A stretch of DNA of 64,000 nucleotides from Nibrella saemangeumensis (GCF_039541915.1 NZ_BAABHD010000083.1:248001-312000); one strand, 5' to 3'. Shown: positions 34,504-43,124, numbered from the stretch's first letter. Program-made: numbers and translations. Notes: a model not told the origin generated them from the letters alone.

Positions 34504-35607
34504 ATGAATCTTACGCAGCGGGAGGCATTACTAGTCTTGCAGGATGGTGCGGTCTTTAAAGGCTTGGCACTGGGAAAAATTGGTACAGCCGGCGGAGAGA
34601 TCTGCTTTAATACCGGCATGACGGGGTATCAGGAAATTTATACGGACCCTTCTTACTACGGCCAGGTAATTGTCAATACAACCTCACATATAGGCAATTA
34701 CGGAGTACAACTTCACTCAGAAGAGGAATCAGATGGTGTAAAGATTATGGGCATGGTATGCAATTATTTTTCGCCTATTCACTCCCGCCATACTGCCGAT
34801 GGTTCCCTGCAGGATTATTTTGAAAAAGCCAATATTGTAGGCATACATGGGGTAGACACCCGGCAATTGGTGCGGCATATTCGGGATAAGGGCGTTATGA
34901 ACTGCATCATCTCTTCTGAAATTCTGGACCCAGAAGCGTTGCTGGTTGAACTTAATAAAGTACCTGATATGGAAGGACTGGAGCTAGCGTCAACCGTATC
35001 AACACAAAACACCTACGAAGTTGGTAACGAAGATGCCCGGTATAAAGTAGCCGTGCTGGATTTGGGTATCAAAAAGAGCATTCTGACCAATCTGGCCAGC
35101 CGGGGTATATATTGTAAGGTATTCCCGGCGAAAACGCCTTTCGCTGAACTGGCTGCCTGGAATCCGGATGGATTCTTTATTTCCAATGGCCCTGGTGACC
35201 CAGCCGCTATGCCGTATGCGGTAGAGACCGTAAAGCAGGCGCTGGACACTGAGAAGCCATTGTTTGGAATCTGTCTGGGACATCAAATCCTATCGCTGGC
35301 TAGTGGCATATCTACCTACAAAATGCATAATGGTCACCGTGGCCTGAATCACCCGGTAAAGAATCTGATTACCGGACGCTGTGAAGTGACTTCCCAAAAC
35401 CACGGTTTTGCTGTAAAAGCTGATGAGTTACAGGACCATAGTCATGTAGCAGTGACTCACCTCAACCTGAATGACAAAACCATTGAAGGGATTCGTCGTA
35501 AAGATAAACCAGCGTTTTCGGTGCAGTACCACCCGGAGGCTTCACCTGGGCCGCACGATTCGCACTACCTGTTTGACGACTTCATTAAGTTAATTAAACA
35601 GGCCTAA
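34504..35607 (+). CDS. carA: Carbamoyl-phosphate synthase small subunit
   Basis: Glutaminase subunit that feeds ammonia to CarB for pyrimidine and arginine synthesis. The 367 residues have the N-terminal CPSase small domain (GEICFNTGMTGYQEIYTDPSY) and a class I amidotransferase domain with the catalytic Cys257 in GICLGH and the His343/Glu345 pair in QYHPEASPGPHDS. No carB is adjacent, so the subunits are encoded apart. It stands alone between the rplQ terminator and eno. Confidence 0.97.
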   Translation: MNLTQREALLVLQDGAVFKGLALGKIGTAGGEICFNTGMTGYQEIYTDPSYYGQVIVNTTSHIGNYGVQLHSEEESDGVKIMGMVCNYFSPIHSRHTADGSLQDYFEKANIVGIHGVDTRQLVRHIRDKGVMNCIISSEILDPEALLVELNKVPDMEGLELASTVSTQNTYEVGNEDARYKVAVLDLGIKKSILTNLASRGIYCKVFPAKTPFAELAAWNPDGFFISNGPGDPAAMPYAVETVKQALDTEKPLFGICLGHQILSLASGISTYKMHNGHRGLNHPVKNLITGRCEVTSQNHGFAVKADELQDHSHVAVTHLNLNDKTIEGIRRKDKPAFSVQYHPEASPGPHDSHYLFDDFIKLIKQA

Positions 35608-35719
35608 AAAGTAGCCGGGATTTTGTTACTTTGTGCCCGTACATAGCTAATTCCTGCTCCTTCGCAGGCAGCCGGCAAATTATATTTTCAGTATAGTTAA
35701 TAACCCCACAATAGACGCA

Positions 35720-36997
35720 ATGAGTACCATTCAAAGCATTCATGCCAGACAGATTCTGGATTCAAGAGGCAATCCAACCGTTGAAGTTGATGTACGTACC
35801 GAACATGGCTTTCTGGGCCGGGCGGCTGTACCATCCGGCGCTTCAACGGGAACCCACGAGGCTGTTGAGCTGCGCGATAACGATGATAAAGTGTACGTCG
35901 GAAAAGGCGTATTAAAGGCAGTTTCGAACGTCAATGAGTTAATTTTTCCAGAACTGGTTGGCTTGTCGGTCTTCGAGCAGGGTGTGATTGACCGAATCAT
36001 GCTGGAGCTGGATGGTACCCAAAATAAAGGTCGACTGGGCGCTAATGCTATTCTGGGTGTATCAATGGCGGTGGCCAAGGCTGCGGCTCAGGAAGCAGGG
36101 CTGCCGTTGTACCGTTACGTTGGTGGGGTAAACGCCAATACCCTGCCTGTGCCGATGATGAACATCCTGAACGGTGGTAGTCACGCTGATAATTCTATCG
36201 ATTTTCAGGAGTTCATGGTGATGCCGGTCAATGCCAGCAGCTTCTCTGAGGCACTCCGGATGGGAACTGAAGTATTCCATACCCTGAAGAAGGTGTTGAA
36301 GTCAAAAGGTCTCTCCACAAACGTGGGGGATGAAGGTGGTTTTGCGCCGAACATCCAATCGAACGAGGAGGCCATTCAGGTGGTGCTACAAGCCATTGAG
36401 AAAGCAGGGTACCGGCCGGGCGAAGACATCTTCATCGCCATGGATGCGGCCGCTTCTGAATTCTACGATGCCGACGCTGGTCAGTATCATTTCAAAAAGT
36501 CAACCGGCGACAAGCTGACTTCTTCGCAGATGGCCAATTACTGGAAAGAGTGGTGCGACAAGTATCCGATCCTTTCCATTGAAGATGGTATGGGCGAAGA
36601 TGACTGGGCCGGCTGGAAAGAAACAACAGAACAACTTGGTAAGAGAATCCAGCTCGTAGGTGACGACCTATTCGTTACCAACGTAACCCGGGTGCAGAAG
36701 GGTATTGATGAAGGTATCGCTAACGCCGTTCTGGTGAAGGTAAACCAGATTGGCTCGTTGTCAGAAACCATCGATACCGTAAATCTGGCGAAGCGGAACT
36801 CTTACAAGAACATCATGTCGCACCGCTCGGGCGAGACCGAAGATGCAACTATTGCCGATCTGGCGGTAGCTTTAAATACGGGTCAAATCAAAACCGGGTC
36901 TGCCTCACGGTCTGATCGGATGGCGAAATACAATCAATTACTTCGTATCGAAGAGGAATTAGGTGAAATGGCATACTTCCCCGGTAAGAAATTTTAG
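35720..36997 (+). CDS. eno: Enolase
   Basis: Interconverts 2-phosphoglycerate and phosphoenolpyruvate in glycolysis. The 425 residues carry ARQILDSRGNPTVEV at the start, the metal-binding DDLFVTN and the C-terminal signature with KVNQIGSLSET and SHRSGETED. Full length. A near-consensus -7 element TTACTTTG (35626-35633) lies about 90 bases upstream without a clear -33 box. A heptamer repeat begins 3 bases after the stop. Confidence 0.98.
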   Translation: MSTIQSIHARQILDSRGNPTVEVDVRTEHGFLGRAAVPSGASTGTHEAVELRDNDDKVYVGKGVLKAVSNVNELIFPELVGLSVFEQGVIDRIMLELDGTQNKGRLGANAILGVSMAVAKAAAQEAGLPLYRYVGGVNANTLPVPMMNILNGGSHADNSIDFQEFMVMPVNASSFSEALRMGTEVFHTLKKVLKSKGLSTNVGDEGGFAPNIQSNEEAIQVVLQAIEKAGYRPGEDIFIAMDAAASEFYDADAGQYHFKKSTGDKLTSSQMANYWKEWCDKYPILSIEDGMGEDDWAGWKETTEQLGKRIQLVGDDLFVTNVTRVQKGIDEGIANAVLVKVNQIGSLSETIDTVNLAKRNSYKNIMSHRSGETEDATIADLAVALNTGQIKTGSASRSDRMAKYNQLLRIEEELGEMAYFPGKKF

Positions 36998-36999
36998 TC

Positions 37000-37083
37000 T
37001 GCAGTAGGCAGATGGCAGTAGGCAGAAGAGAAGCAGTACCCTGCTTTTATCTCTGGCTACTGCTAACTGCCCACTGCCAACTT
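37000..37083. repeat. Heptamer inverted-array repeat, copy C (eno-ftsB-like)
   Basis: Units GCAGTAG, GCAGATG, GCAGTAG and GCAGAAG run from 37001 to 37028, with a further GCAGTA at 37033. They face CTACTGC, TAACTGC, CCACTGC and CAACT units at 37056-37082. It fills the 93-base gap and ends about 8 bases before the next ATG. Confidence 0.78.
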
Positions 37084-37090
37084 TACGGCT

Positions 37091-37402
37091 ATGTGGCAGC
37101 GGCTTCTTCATTATGGCAGGAATTTTTATGTAGCCTCCGGATTGGGGCTACTGGGTTGGGTCTTGTTTTTTGATGCAAACGACCTGGTGTCCCAAACGCG
37201 CCATTGGCTCAAAGTCCGGGAGCTGGAAAATGAACGAGCGTATTACGAGCAAAAGATTGATGAGGTAAAGGCGCAACGGAAAGAGATTTTAGGTAACGAC
37301 CGGCGCCTGGAGAAATTTGCCCGTGAGAAATACCTCATGAAGAAATCGACCGAAACGGTGTACGTCATTGTCGACGAAACTAACGAACCGATTGAGAAGT
37401 AA
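37091..37402 (+). CDS. FtsB/DivIC-family septum formation protein
   Basis: Short bitopic division protein. The 103 residues begin with a cytoplasmic stretch, one membrane helix at about residues 15-30 (VASGLGLLGWVLFF) and a coiled coil at about 40-75 (LENERAYYEQKIDEVKAQRKE), then the conserved LEKFAREKYLMKK segment typical of FtsB/DivIC. Its position after eno is conserved in many phyla. It would join the FtsQ-FtsL complex in the divisome. FtsB and DivIC are not separable by sequence here. Confidence 0.85.
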   Translation: MWQRLLHYGRNFYVASGLGLLGWVLFFDANDLVSQTRHWLKVRELENERAYYEQKIDEVKAQRKEILGNDRRLEKFAREKYLMKKSTETVYVIVDETNEPIEK

Positions 37403-37468
37403 GTGCGATAAGGCTGTTGCACTGTCTGATCGGAAATGCTTACCGTAATCTGCTTACTGCCTGGTAAA

Positions 37469-38002
37469 ATGATAAGTGTTCTGTTTGTTTGCTTAGGCAA
37501 TATATGCCGGTCTCCCGTGGCAGAGGGCATCTTCCGAATGCTGGTTGAGGAGTACGGTTTCGGTAACCAGATTACCTGTGATTCGGCGGGTACATCATCG
37601 TACCACATTGGTGACTTACCCGACCGGCGCACGCGCGAAAATGCGCTGGAGCATGGCCTCAAATTGACCCATCGTGCCCGGCGTATGACCGGCGAAGATC
37701 TGGCTCAGTTTGATTATCTGGTCGCAATGGATGAAGCCAACTTCGGGGCTATTCAAAACCTTAGCCATCGGAGCCTGGGCTTGTATAGCGATGAGAATAC
37801 CTTTCTGCTGCGTGAATTTGACCCTGAGGTCAATGACGAGCCCAACGTCCCGGACCCCTACTACGAAGATGCCGAAGTATTTGAGCAGGTCTATCAAATC
37901 GTGCACCGCTGTTGTCTCCAGTTTTTAACGTACCTCATAGAGCGGCATGAGCTGATTCCCGCCAGTGATTCCCCCTCTACGTCAACTGTTGTAAGAAATT
38001 GA
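37469..38002 (+). CDS. Low-molecular-weight protein-tyrosine phosphatase
   Basis: Cytosolic phosphatase of the arsenate-reductase-like fold. The ATG at 37469 gives 177 residues with the active-site loop CLGNICRS (Cys8, Arg14) and the distal general acid in DPYYED. An upstream in-frame ATG (37436) would place 11 extra residues before the first strand and is not supported. The stop overlaps the gpmI start by 4 bases (TTGA), indicating translational coupling. Substrates are unknown. Confidence 0.9.
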   Translation: MISVLFVCLGNICRSPVAEGIFRMLVEEYGFGNQITCDSAGTSSYHIGDLPDRRTRENALEHGLKLTHRARRMTGEDLAQFDYLVAMDEANFGAIQNLSHRSLGLYSDENTFLLREFDPEVNDEPNVPDPYYEDAEVFEQVYQIVHRCCLQFLTYLIERHELIPASDSPSTSTVVRN

Positions 38003-39531
38003 ACAAGAAAGTAATTCTGATGATCCTCGACGGCTGGGGCATTGCCCAGAAGCCCGAAGTATCGGCAATTGATAAGGCCGATACCCCCTTCTACGACTCT
38101 TTGCTGCTCCAGTACCCGCACAGCCGGCTGGATGCTTCCGGTTTGGCCGTTGGTCTGCCCAAAGGTCAAATGGGTAACTCGGAGGTAGGGCATATGAATC
38201 TCGGAGCCGGACGAATTGTGTACCAGGATCTGGTTAAAATTAATAAAGCAGTTGAGGACCATACCCTTGATGCTGACCCTACATTGACCGATGCCCTTAG
38301 CTATGCTAAACAGGAAGGCAAACCGGTCCACTTCATTGGCCTGGTCTCTGATGGTGGCGTACACTCACACATTGACCACCTGAAAGGACTGTGTTCCATT
38401 GCCCAGGCAAAAGGTCTGACCAACGTTTATGTTCATGCGTTTACCGATGGCCGCGATACCGACCCCCGCAGCGGCATTGGCTTCCTGAAAGAGCTTCAGC
38501 AGCATATGGCGTCTTCTACTGGGCAAGTTGCCAGCATCATCGGTCGCTACTACGCCATGGATCGGGATAACCGCTGGGAACGCGTAAAACTGGCTTATGA
38601 TGCCATGGTAAAGGGATTTGGTGTGCATACCCAGGACCCGCTCGCGGCCGTTGAAGAATCATACGACCACGGAGCAACCGATGAGTTTATCAAACCGATC
38701 ATTGCAACAAAACCCGATGGCTCACCCGTGGCAACAATTCAGTCGGGTGATGTAGTTATTTGCTTTAATTTTCGCACGGACCGCGGCCGTGAGATTACGC
38801 AGGCCCTGACGCAGCGGGATTTTCCGGAGCAGGATATGCATAAGCTGAATCTGTACTATGTGACTCTGACGAATTACGATAACGACTTTGTCGGGGTGAA
38901 GGTGATATTTGACAAGGATAATTTACAGAATACCCTGGGGGAGGTCGTGTCGGTTGCGGGGCGGAAGCAGATACGGATCGCAGAAACCGAGAAGTACCCC
39001 CACGTTACCTTCTTTTTTTCCGGTGGACGGGAAGAACCATTCGAAGGGGAAACACGAATCTTATGTCCTTCTCCAAAAGTGGCGACGTATGATCTGAAAC
39101 CGGAGATGAGCGCCTACGACATTCGCGACGCCATTGTGAAGGCGCTACAAAGCGAGGAACCGGATTTTATCTGCCTGAACTTTGCCAATACCGACATGGT
39201 TGGCCATACCGGCGATTTTATGGCCGCTGTCAAAGCCGCAGAGACGGTGGATGCCTGTGCGAAAGACGTTGTAATCACGGGTCTGGAACATGGGTATACG
39301 GCCATTATTATTGCCGATCACGGTAACGCCGATTACATGATCAATGAAGACGGGACGCCTAATACGGCACATACTACCAATCTGGTTCCCTGTATTCTGG
39401 TCGATCAGGAGTACCACCCGCGTCTGCAGGACGGTAAGCTCGCCGATATTGCGCCAACAATTCTGTATCTGATGGGTATTGAGCAGCCTATGGAGATGAC
39501 GGGCGAGAACCTGATTCTGGCGGGCCAGTAA
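37999..39531 (+). CDS. gpmI: 2,3-bisphosphoglycerate-independent phosphoglycerate mutase, TTG start
   Basis: Glycolytic enzyme interconverting 3- and 2-phosphoglycerate, two-manganese type. The 510 residues include the catalytic serine in GQMGNSEVGHMN (Ser61), the metal-binding Asp in LDGWG near residue 11 and the C-terminal DHGNAD motif. The TTG at 37999 is chosen because the next in-frame ATG (residue 8) would cut the first beta strand just before the metal-binding aspartate. It overlaps the phosphatase gene by 4 bases. eno lies two genes upstream. Confidence 0.95.
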   Translation: MNKKVILMILDGWGIAQKPEVSAIDKADTPFYDSLLLQYPHSRLDASGLAVGLPKGQMGNSEVGHMNLGAGRIVYQDLVKINKAVEDHTLDADPTLTDALSYAKQEGKPVHFIGLVSDGGVHSHIDHLKGLCSIAQAKGLTNVYVHAFTDGRDTDPRSGIGFLKELQQHMASSTGQVASIIGRYYAMDRDNRWERVKLAYDAMVKGFGVHTQDPLAAVEESYDHGATDEFIKPIIATKPDGSPVATIQSGDVVICFNFRTDRGREITQALTQRDFPEQDMHKLNLYYVTLTNYDNDFVGVKVIFDKDNLQNTLGEVVSVAGRKQIRIAETEKYPHVTFFFSGGREEPFEGETRILCPSPKVATYDLKPEMSAYDIRDAIVKALQSEEPDFICLNFANTDMVGHTGDFMAAVKAAETVDACAKDVVITGLEHGYTAIIIADHGNADYMINEDGTPNTAHTTNLVPCILVDQEYHPRLQDGKLADIAPTILYLMGIEQPMEMTGENLILAGQ

Positions 39532-39587
39532 ACTCATTACAAAAAATTGGTGTTGGAACCATCGGTGATGTTCTCTTTCGTAACGCG

Positions 39588-39620
39588 CCCTCCGTTCACC
39601 AGCGGGGGGTGACTTTTTTC
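39588..39620 (+). terminator. Terminator after gpmI
   Basis: CCCTCCG (39588-39594) pairs with CGGGGGG (39603-39609), one T-G pair, then TGAC and a run of six T. It runs up to the start of the next gene, so that gene is probably transcribed separately or by read-through. Confidence 0.6.
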
Positions 39621-39622
39621 CC

Positions 39623-40195
39623 ATGAAGCAAGTCTTTGCCCTAGTCAGCCTTTTCCTATTCATCGCGGCCTGCAACAATCCGGCGCAGCAAACACAAGCC
39701 AATCGTTATTATGACGTAGCCGGCTATATCCAGCGGCAAATCGACACCCTGGCTCAGCGGAAGCCAACGGTCATAAAGCGGTTATTGGTAGAAGGGCAGG
39801 TAAATCAGAAACGGGTAGATGACATTAACTGGATTAAGGAACTGGAGCTCTTTCTGCAGGCCGATATAAACAAGCCAGCTTATCGTAATAGCTACCTGAT
39901 TAGCAAACCTGATTCGCTTACGGTGCAATATAAGCTGAAAGCCGGCGAAAAGCTGCCGGTACATGCGTTAACGGTAGTGCTGGACTCGCTCTATCAGAAG
40001 CCAAGTCGTATTGAAGCTTTACTTGTTACCGACAATCCCCTATATCAGTCAGAACGGCGGCTGTTGCTGGAGAGCAGTGTCAGTCCGGACCAGAAATGGC
40101 AATTGAACCATTACCGCATTGATGGCTTTCAGCAGTTGACCTTCTTTGATAGAAAAGATTTCTCGGTAGAAGGGAGAGTTCTGAGTAGGCAGTAA
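39623..40195 (+). CDS. Hypothetical lipoprotein
   Basis: Not recognised. The 190 residues start with a type II signal peptide (hydrophobic residues 4-15, lipobox FIAAC with Cys17), so it should be a lipid-anchored envelope protein. The mature part is mixed alpha/beta with no cysteines and no clear domain match. Unusually, the C terminus (Leu-Ser-Arg-Gln) and the stop codon are read from the first units of heptamer repeat copy D. It is convergent with the TPM operon. Confidence 0.8.
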   Translation: MKQVFALVSLFLFIAACNNPAQQTQANRYYDVAGYIQRQIDTLAQRKPTVIKRLLVEGQVNQKRVDDINWIKELELFLQADINKPAYRNSYLISKPDSLTVQYKLKAGEKLPVHALTVVLDSLYQKPSRIEALLVTDNPLYQSERRLLLESSVSPDQKWQLNHYRIDGFQQLTFFDRKDFSVEGRVLSRQ

Positions 40196-40258
40196 GCAGT
40201 ATGCAATTGGCAGGGGGTATACAGCTTCTGCCTACTGCAATCTGCCCCCTGCTTACTT
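40184..40258. repeat. Heptamer inverted-array repeat, copy D
   Basis: AGTAGGC, AGTAAGC, AGTATGC and AATTGGC (40184-40211) face TTCTGCC, TACTGCA, ATCTGCC, CCCTGCT and TACTT (40227-40257). It sits between two convergent genes: it encodes the end of the upstream lipoprotein and touches the stop codon of the TPM gene. It could act as a bidirectional terminator. Confidence 0.78.
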
Positions 40259-41057
40259 AATAATCGCCCCCGGCACCACCCCCGCCGAAGCTGCCGCCAC
40301 CGAAGCCTCCAAAGCCCCCCCCGCCGAAACCGCCTCCGCCACCCCAGTTGCCCGAGGAACTACCCCAGCCGGAGAAAGTGGTGTATGGAAAGAACCAGCC
40401 CCCGCCCCCCCGTCGGCCTCCGAAGCCGCTACCACCACCCCGATTTCGCCGACTGATGATAAACAGGATCACGATGAACACCAGAATAATAAAGAAGAAC
40501 GAGCCTCCGCCTGCCCCGTCTTCAGCCTGGGTGCCGTCGGATTTGTATTCTCCACTGGCCCGGCGGATGATTTCTGTGGTGGCTTGGTCTAATCCCTGGT
40601 AATATTGCTCCTGCCGGAAATTAGGAACGATAATGTCGCTGATAATGCGTTTGGCAATAGCATCGGGGATAGCGCCCTCCAGGCCGTAACCGGTAGCAAT
40701 AAATACTTTACGGGTGCTGGTCGCCCAGCAGAGGACCAGGCCATTGTTCTTTCCCTCCTGCCCAACGCCCCACTTCCGGCCAACCTGAAAGGCGTAGTCG
40801 CCGATAGGATACGGTTCCGTGGTCTGAACAATAACAACGGCAATCTGGGTAGAGGTTGAGTCGTTGTAGGTCTTGAGCTTTTGTTCGAGCTGCGCCCGCT
40901 CACTGGGATTCAGAATACCAACAAAGTCATTGACCAGCCGGGGGGGATTGGGTCGGTCGGGTATGTTATCCTGCGCGAGAACCGTTAGCGAAATCAGAAA
41001 AAGCAGCAGTGTCGCAAGCCAGCGGTAGGTAGTGTATGTCAATTGGAGGTGGGTCAT
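40257..41057 (-). CDS. TPM-domain membrane protein (YgcG family) with Gly-rich tail
   Basis: The 266 residues have a signal peptide ending near LAQ (residue 29), a TPM domain (about 35-165, with VNDFVGILNPSERAQLEQKL and GKNNGLVLCWATSTRKV), one membrane helix near 185-202 and a strongly Gly/Ser-rich C terminus. TPM proteins are envelope proteins, some linked to photosystem or membrane-protein quality control. The precise role is unknown here. It starts by ATGA overlap with the second TPM gene and is co-transcribed with it and lemA. Confidence 0.9.
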   Translation of the reverse strand: MTHLQLTYTTYRWLATLLLFLISLTVLAQDNIPDRPNPPRLVNDFVGILNPSERAQLEQKLKTYNDSTSTQIAVVIVQTTEPYPIGDYAFQVGRKWGVGQEGKNNGLVLCWATSTRKVFIATGYGLEGAIPDAIAKRIISDIIVPNFRQEQYYQGLDQATTEIIRRASGEYKSDGTQAEDGAGGGSFFFIILVFIVILFIISRRNRGGGSGFGGRRGGGGWFFPYTTFSGWGSSSGNWGGGGGFGGGGFGGFGGGSFGGGGAGGDY

Positions 41058-41491
41058 TTAAACGAAATTTCGTCGGATAGCTCGTTGGAGTCGTCGTGGG
41101 CACGGGGAAAAAACTGCTTCAACTGCCGGCCGGCTTCATCGATACCCCGACACAACCCTTCTGCATAATCGCCGGCGGCAAAGTGCATCCGCAGCAACTC
41201 CCTGGTGCTGTCCCAGAAACCTGCCGGTACGCGTTCATTGATGCCTTTGTCGCCGATAATGGCAAATTTCCGGTCTTCAGTCGCCAGGTAAAACAACACG
41301 CCGTTTTGCTCGGCCGTCTGGTGCATACCTAAATTACCAAAGACTTCAATGGCTCTTTTTACCGGATTCTCTTCGGTACATTTCTTTTCAATATGCACCC
41401 GAATTTCGCCCGATGTAGCCAGTTCGGCTTCCCGGATGACAGCAATGATACGTTGCTGCTGTTCAGCGGTAAAAAGATTTATGGCTGACAT
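41054..41491 (-). CDS. TPM-domain protein, soluble form
   Basis: The 145 residues consist almost entirely of a TPM domain (SGEIRVHIEKKCTEENP, GVLFYLATEDRKFAIIGDKGI) without a signal peptide or membrane helix, so it is probably cytosolic. Its stop overlaps the start of the Gly-rich TPM protein by 4 bases, implying coupled translation. The pair follows lemA on the minus strand, a common conserved trio. Confidence 0.88.
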   Translation of the reverse strand: MSAINLFTAEQQQRIIAVIREAELATSGEIRVHIEKKCTEENPVKRAIEVFGNLGMHQTAEQNGVLFYLATEDRKFAIIGDKGINERVPAGFWDSTRELLRMHFAAGDYAEGLCRGIDEAGRQLKQFFPRAHDDSNELSDEISFK

Positions 41492-41565
41492 AGGAACGAT
41501 TAGTGAAGAGAGAACAATGCAGATGAGAAGGAACGCCCTTATTCACCTACATTGCTCATTGACCA

Positions 41566-42147
41566 TTAAAACTGGACCGTCGGTGCTTGCTGAGCAGCGG
41601 CTGAGGCTTCAAAGAATCCGCGTTGCTGGAATCCAAAGATGCCGGCAAAGATATTGTTCGGGAACGTTCGTACGGATTGGTTATAGTCTCGTACAGACGT
41701 ATTGAAGTCATTACGGGCCACCGCAATGCGGTTTTCGGTACCTTCCAGCTGGGCCTGTAGTTCAGAGAAGTTCTGGGTAGCCTTAAGCTGGGGGTAGTTT
41801 TCGGCTACTGCCAATAGCCGGGACAAGGCCCCGCCGAGCTGTTGCTGCGCCTGCTGGAAACGGGCTACGTTTTCGGGGGTCAACTGGTCGGCGTTTAATT
41901 GGATCGAAGTGGCTTTGGCCCGAGCTTCGATAACGGCCGTTAAGGTGCTTTTTTCGAAATTCGCCACCCCCTGTACTGTCCGGACAAGGTTGGGTATAAG
42001 ATCAGCCCGGCGCTGGTATTGTGTTTGCACGGCCGCCCACTTTTCCTGAACGTTTACGTCTTTCTGTACCATTCCATTGTACGTGCTGCAGCCGAAGAAG
42101 CCGAAAACCAGCGCCAGTACAACAATAATAATTAAGGCTCTTGACAT
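41566..42147 (-). CDS. lemA: LemA family protein
   Basis: The 193 residues have an N-terminal membrane segment (about 4-20) ending at FFGC, which may be a lipobox, then a long helical LemA domain (QEKWAAVQTQYQRRADLIPNLVRTV, ENYPQLKATQNFSELQAQLEGTENRIAVAR) and the conserved FPNNIFAGIFGF near the end. LemA proteins form coiled-coil envelope proteins of uncertain function. It is the first gene of the lemA-TPM-TPM operon on the minus strand. Confidence 0.93.
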   Translation of the reverse strand: MSRALIIIVVLALVFGFFGCSTYNGMVQKDVNVQEKWAAVQTQYQRRADLIPNLVRTVQGVANFEKSTLTAVIEARAKATSIQLNADQLTPENVARFQQAQQQLGGALSRLLAVAENYPQLKATQNFSELQAQLEGTENRIAVARNDFNTSVRDYNQSVRTFPNNIFAGIFGFQQRGFFEASAAAQQAPTVQF

Positions 42148-42183
42148 GGTCTTAGATAGAGTTATTGGTTAAGCAAATCTGCC

Positions 42184-42191
42184 CAAAACTA
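42184..42191 (-). promoter_or_regulatory. Possible -7 element for lemA
   Basis: On the minus strand the sequence reads TAGTTTTG, a perfect TAnnTTTG, about 37 bases before the lemA start. A TTTG lies only 14 bases upstream, shorter than the usual spacing. Confidence 0.38.
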
Positions 42192-42229
42192 AAGATAAGT
42201 CTGAACAAATATACATGAATGGAAGATTT

Positions 42230-42268
42230 CCTTGCTGGTCACTTCCTGCGACGGAAGACCGGCAAAGG
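42230..42268. other. Two-part hairpin in the lemA-DUF547 gap
   Basis: CCTTGCTGGTC (42230-42240) pairs with GACCGGCAAAGG (42257-42268) with one bulge, and TTCC/GGAA (42243-42246 with 42253-42256) continues it inward. It lies downstream of the DUF547 gene. No U tract on either strand makes a simple terminator unlikely. Otherwise the 212-base gap shows nothing. Confidence 0.4.
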
Positions 42269-42359
42269 ATAATCCTTTTCTATAACAACCCATTAGACTT
42301 CTTGTTCTGTTGTGGGCGTCAGGAGCCTGATTTGCGGAAGACGATACAAAGGGAATACC

Positions 42360-43124
42360 TTATTTCTGCTCGTTCAGATCCCAGTTATAATCCATATAGG
42401 AAATCCGGGTGTTTTTGTCAATTTTGGTATTGGCATACCGGTTAACCCAGTATTCTACAGATTTATTGTTGTCGTTCCAATCCATCCGGTACCAGTTAAA
42501 GAGCTGCGACAGACTGGCCTGTCCTTTTTTGACGTTGTTGCGTGCCGGATTATTTAGAAAATCCCGGCCCTGGTCATCCATCTGCCGCTCGAGTTTATCC
42601 GCCGTGTAGGCTTCATTACGCAAACGCGGGCAGGAGACGGCCGCGCAGACCAGCACAAAATGGATACGGGGGTCGTTGTACTTCTTCCGCAGAATGTCGT
42701 GCTCAATATTGTTCAGGTCGTACTCCTGCCCACCGATCTTAATAAACTCAATATCCCAGGGGGTATTCACAAACGGGATCTTGATCTTAGAGCCAATGTC
42801 TTTAATACTTTTTACCGGATAATTATCCAGAATAAGCTGGATGGTGTAGGCGTTATAGGCATTGATCCAATAGGCCATCTGCTCCTGGCGGCTCCATTTA
42901 TCAGAAGGTGGATTTTTGCTGAGCAAATCAAGGTACCTCTTTAGCTCTTTTTCGTCTTTTTTAAAACCTTTGTAGTCGACAAGGCCGCGTTCATTAACGT
43001 GTTCCTTAAGCAGCTGACTCCAGAGGCTATGATCAACTACATCGGGTTTTGTCGGGAACCGAAAGGCGGAGGTAGTCATCAGTAGCAGGATTACCAGACC
43101 TGCCAGTGCATTATAGTGTTTCAT
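42360..43124 (-). CDS. DUF547 domain protein, exported
   Basis: The 254 residues begin with a signal peptide (MKHYNALAGLVILLLMTTSAF) and carry a DUF547 domain: DYKGFKKDEKELKRYL, QMAYWINAYNAYTIQLIL, DPRIHFVLVCAAVSCPRLR. The Cys in the AAVSCPRL block is invariant in the family, and the fold is thought to be peptidase-like, but no function is established. It is divergent from the SDR gene, with 85 bases between them. Confidence 0.88.
   Translation of the reverse strand: MKHYNALAGLVILLLMTTSAFRFPTKPDVVDHSLWSQLLKEHVNERGLVDYKGFKKDEKELKRYLDLLSKNPPSDKWSRQEQMAYWINAYNAYTIQLILDNYPVKSIKDIGSKIKIPFVNTPWDIEFIKIGGQEYDLNNIEHDILRKKYNDPRIHFVLVCAAVSCPRLRNEAYTADKLERQMDDQGRDFLNNPARNNVKKGQASLSQLFNWYRMDWNDNNKSVEYWVNRYANTKIDKNTRISYMDYNWDLNEQK

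Noticed and set aside
21927..40258. Heptamer arrays considered as CRISPR
   Set aside because: Units are 7 bases, without spacers of 25-40 bases, and the two arms are inverted relative to each other. No cas genes are present.
40348..40602. Plus-strand frame of 84 codons opposite the TPM Gly-rich tail
   Set aside because: Proline-rich mirror of glycine codons of the real minus-strand gene.
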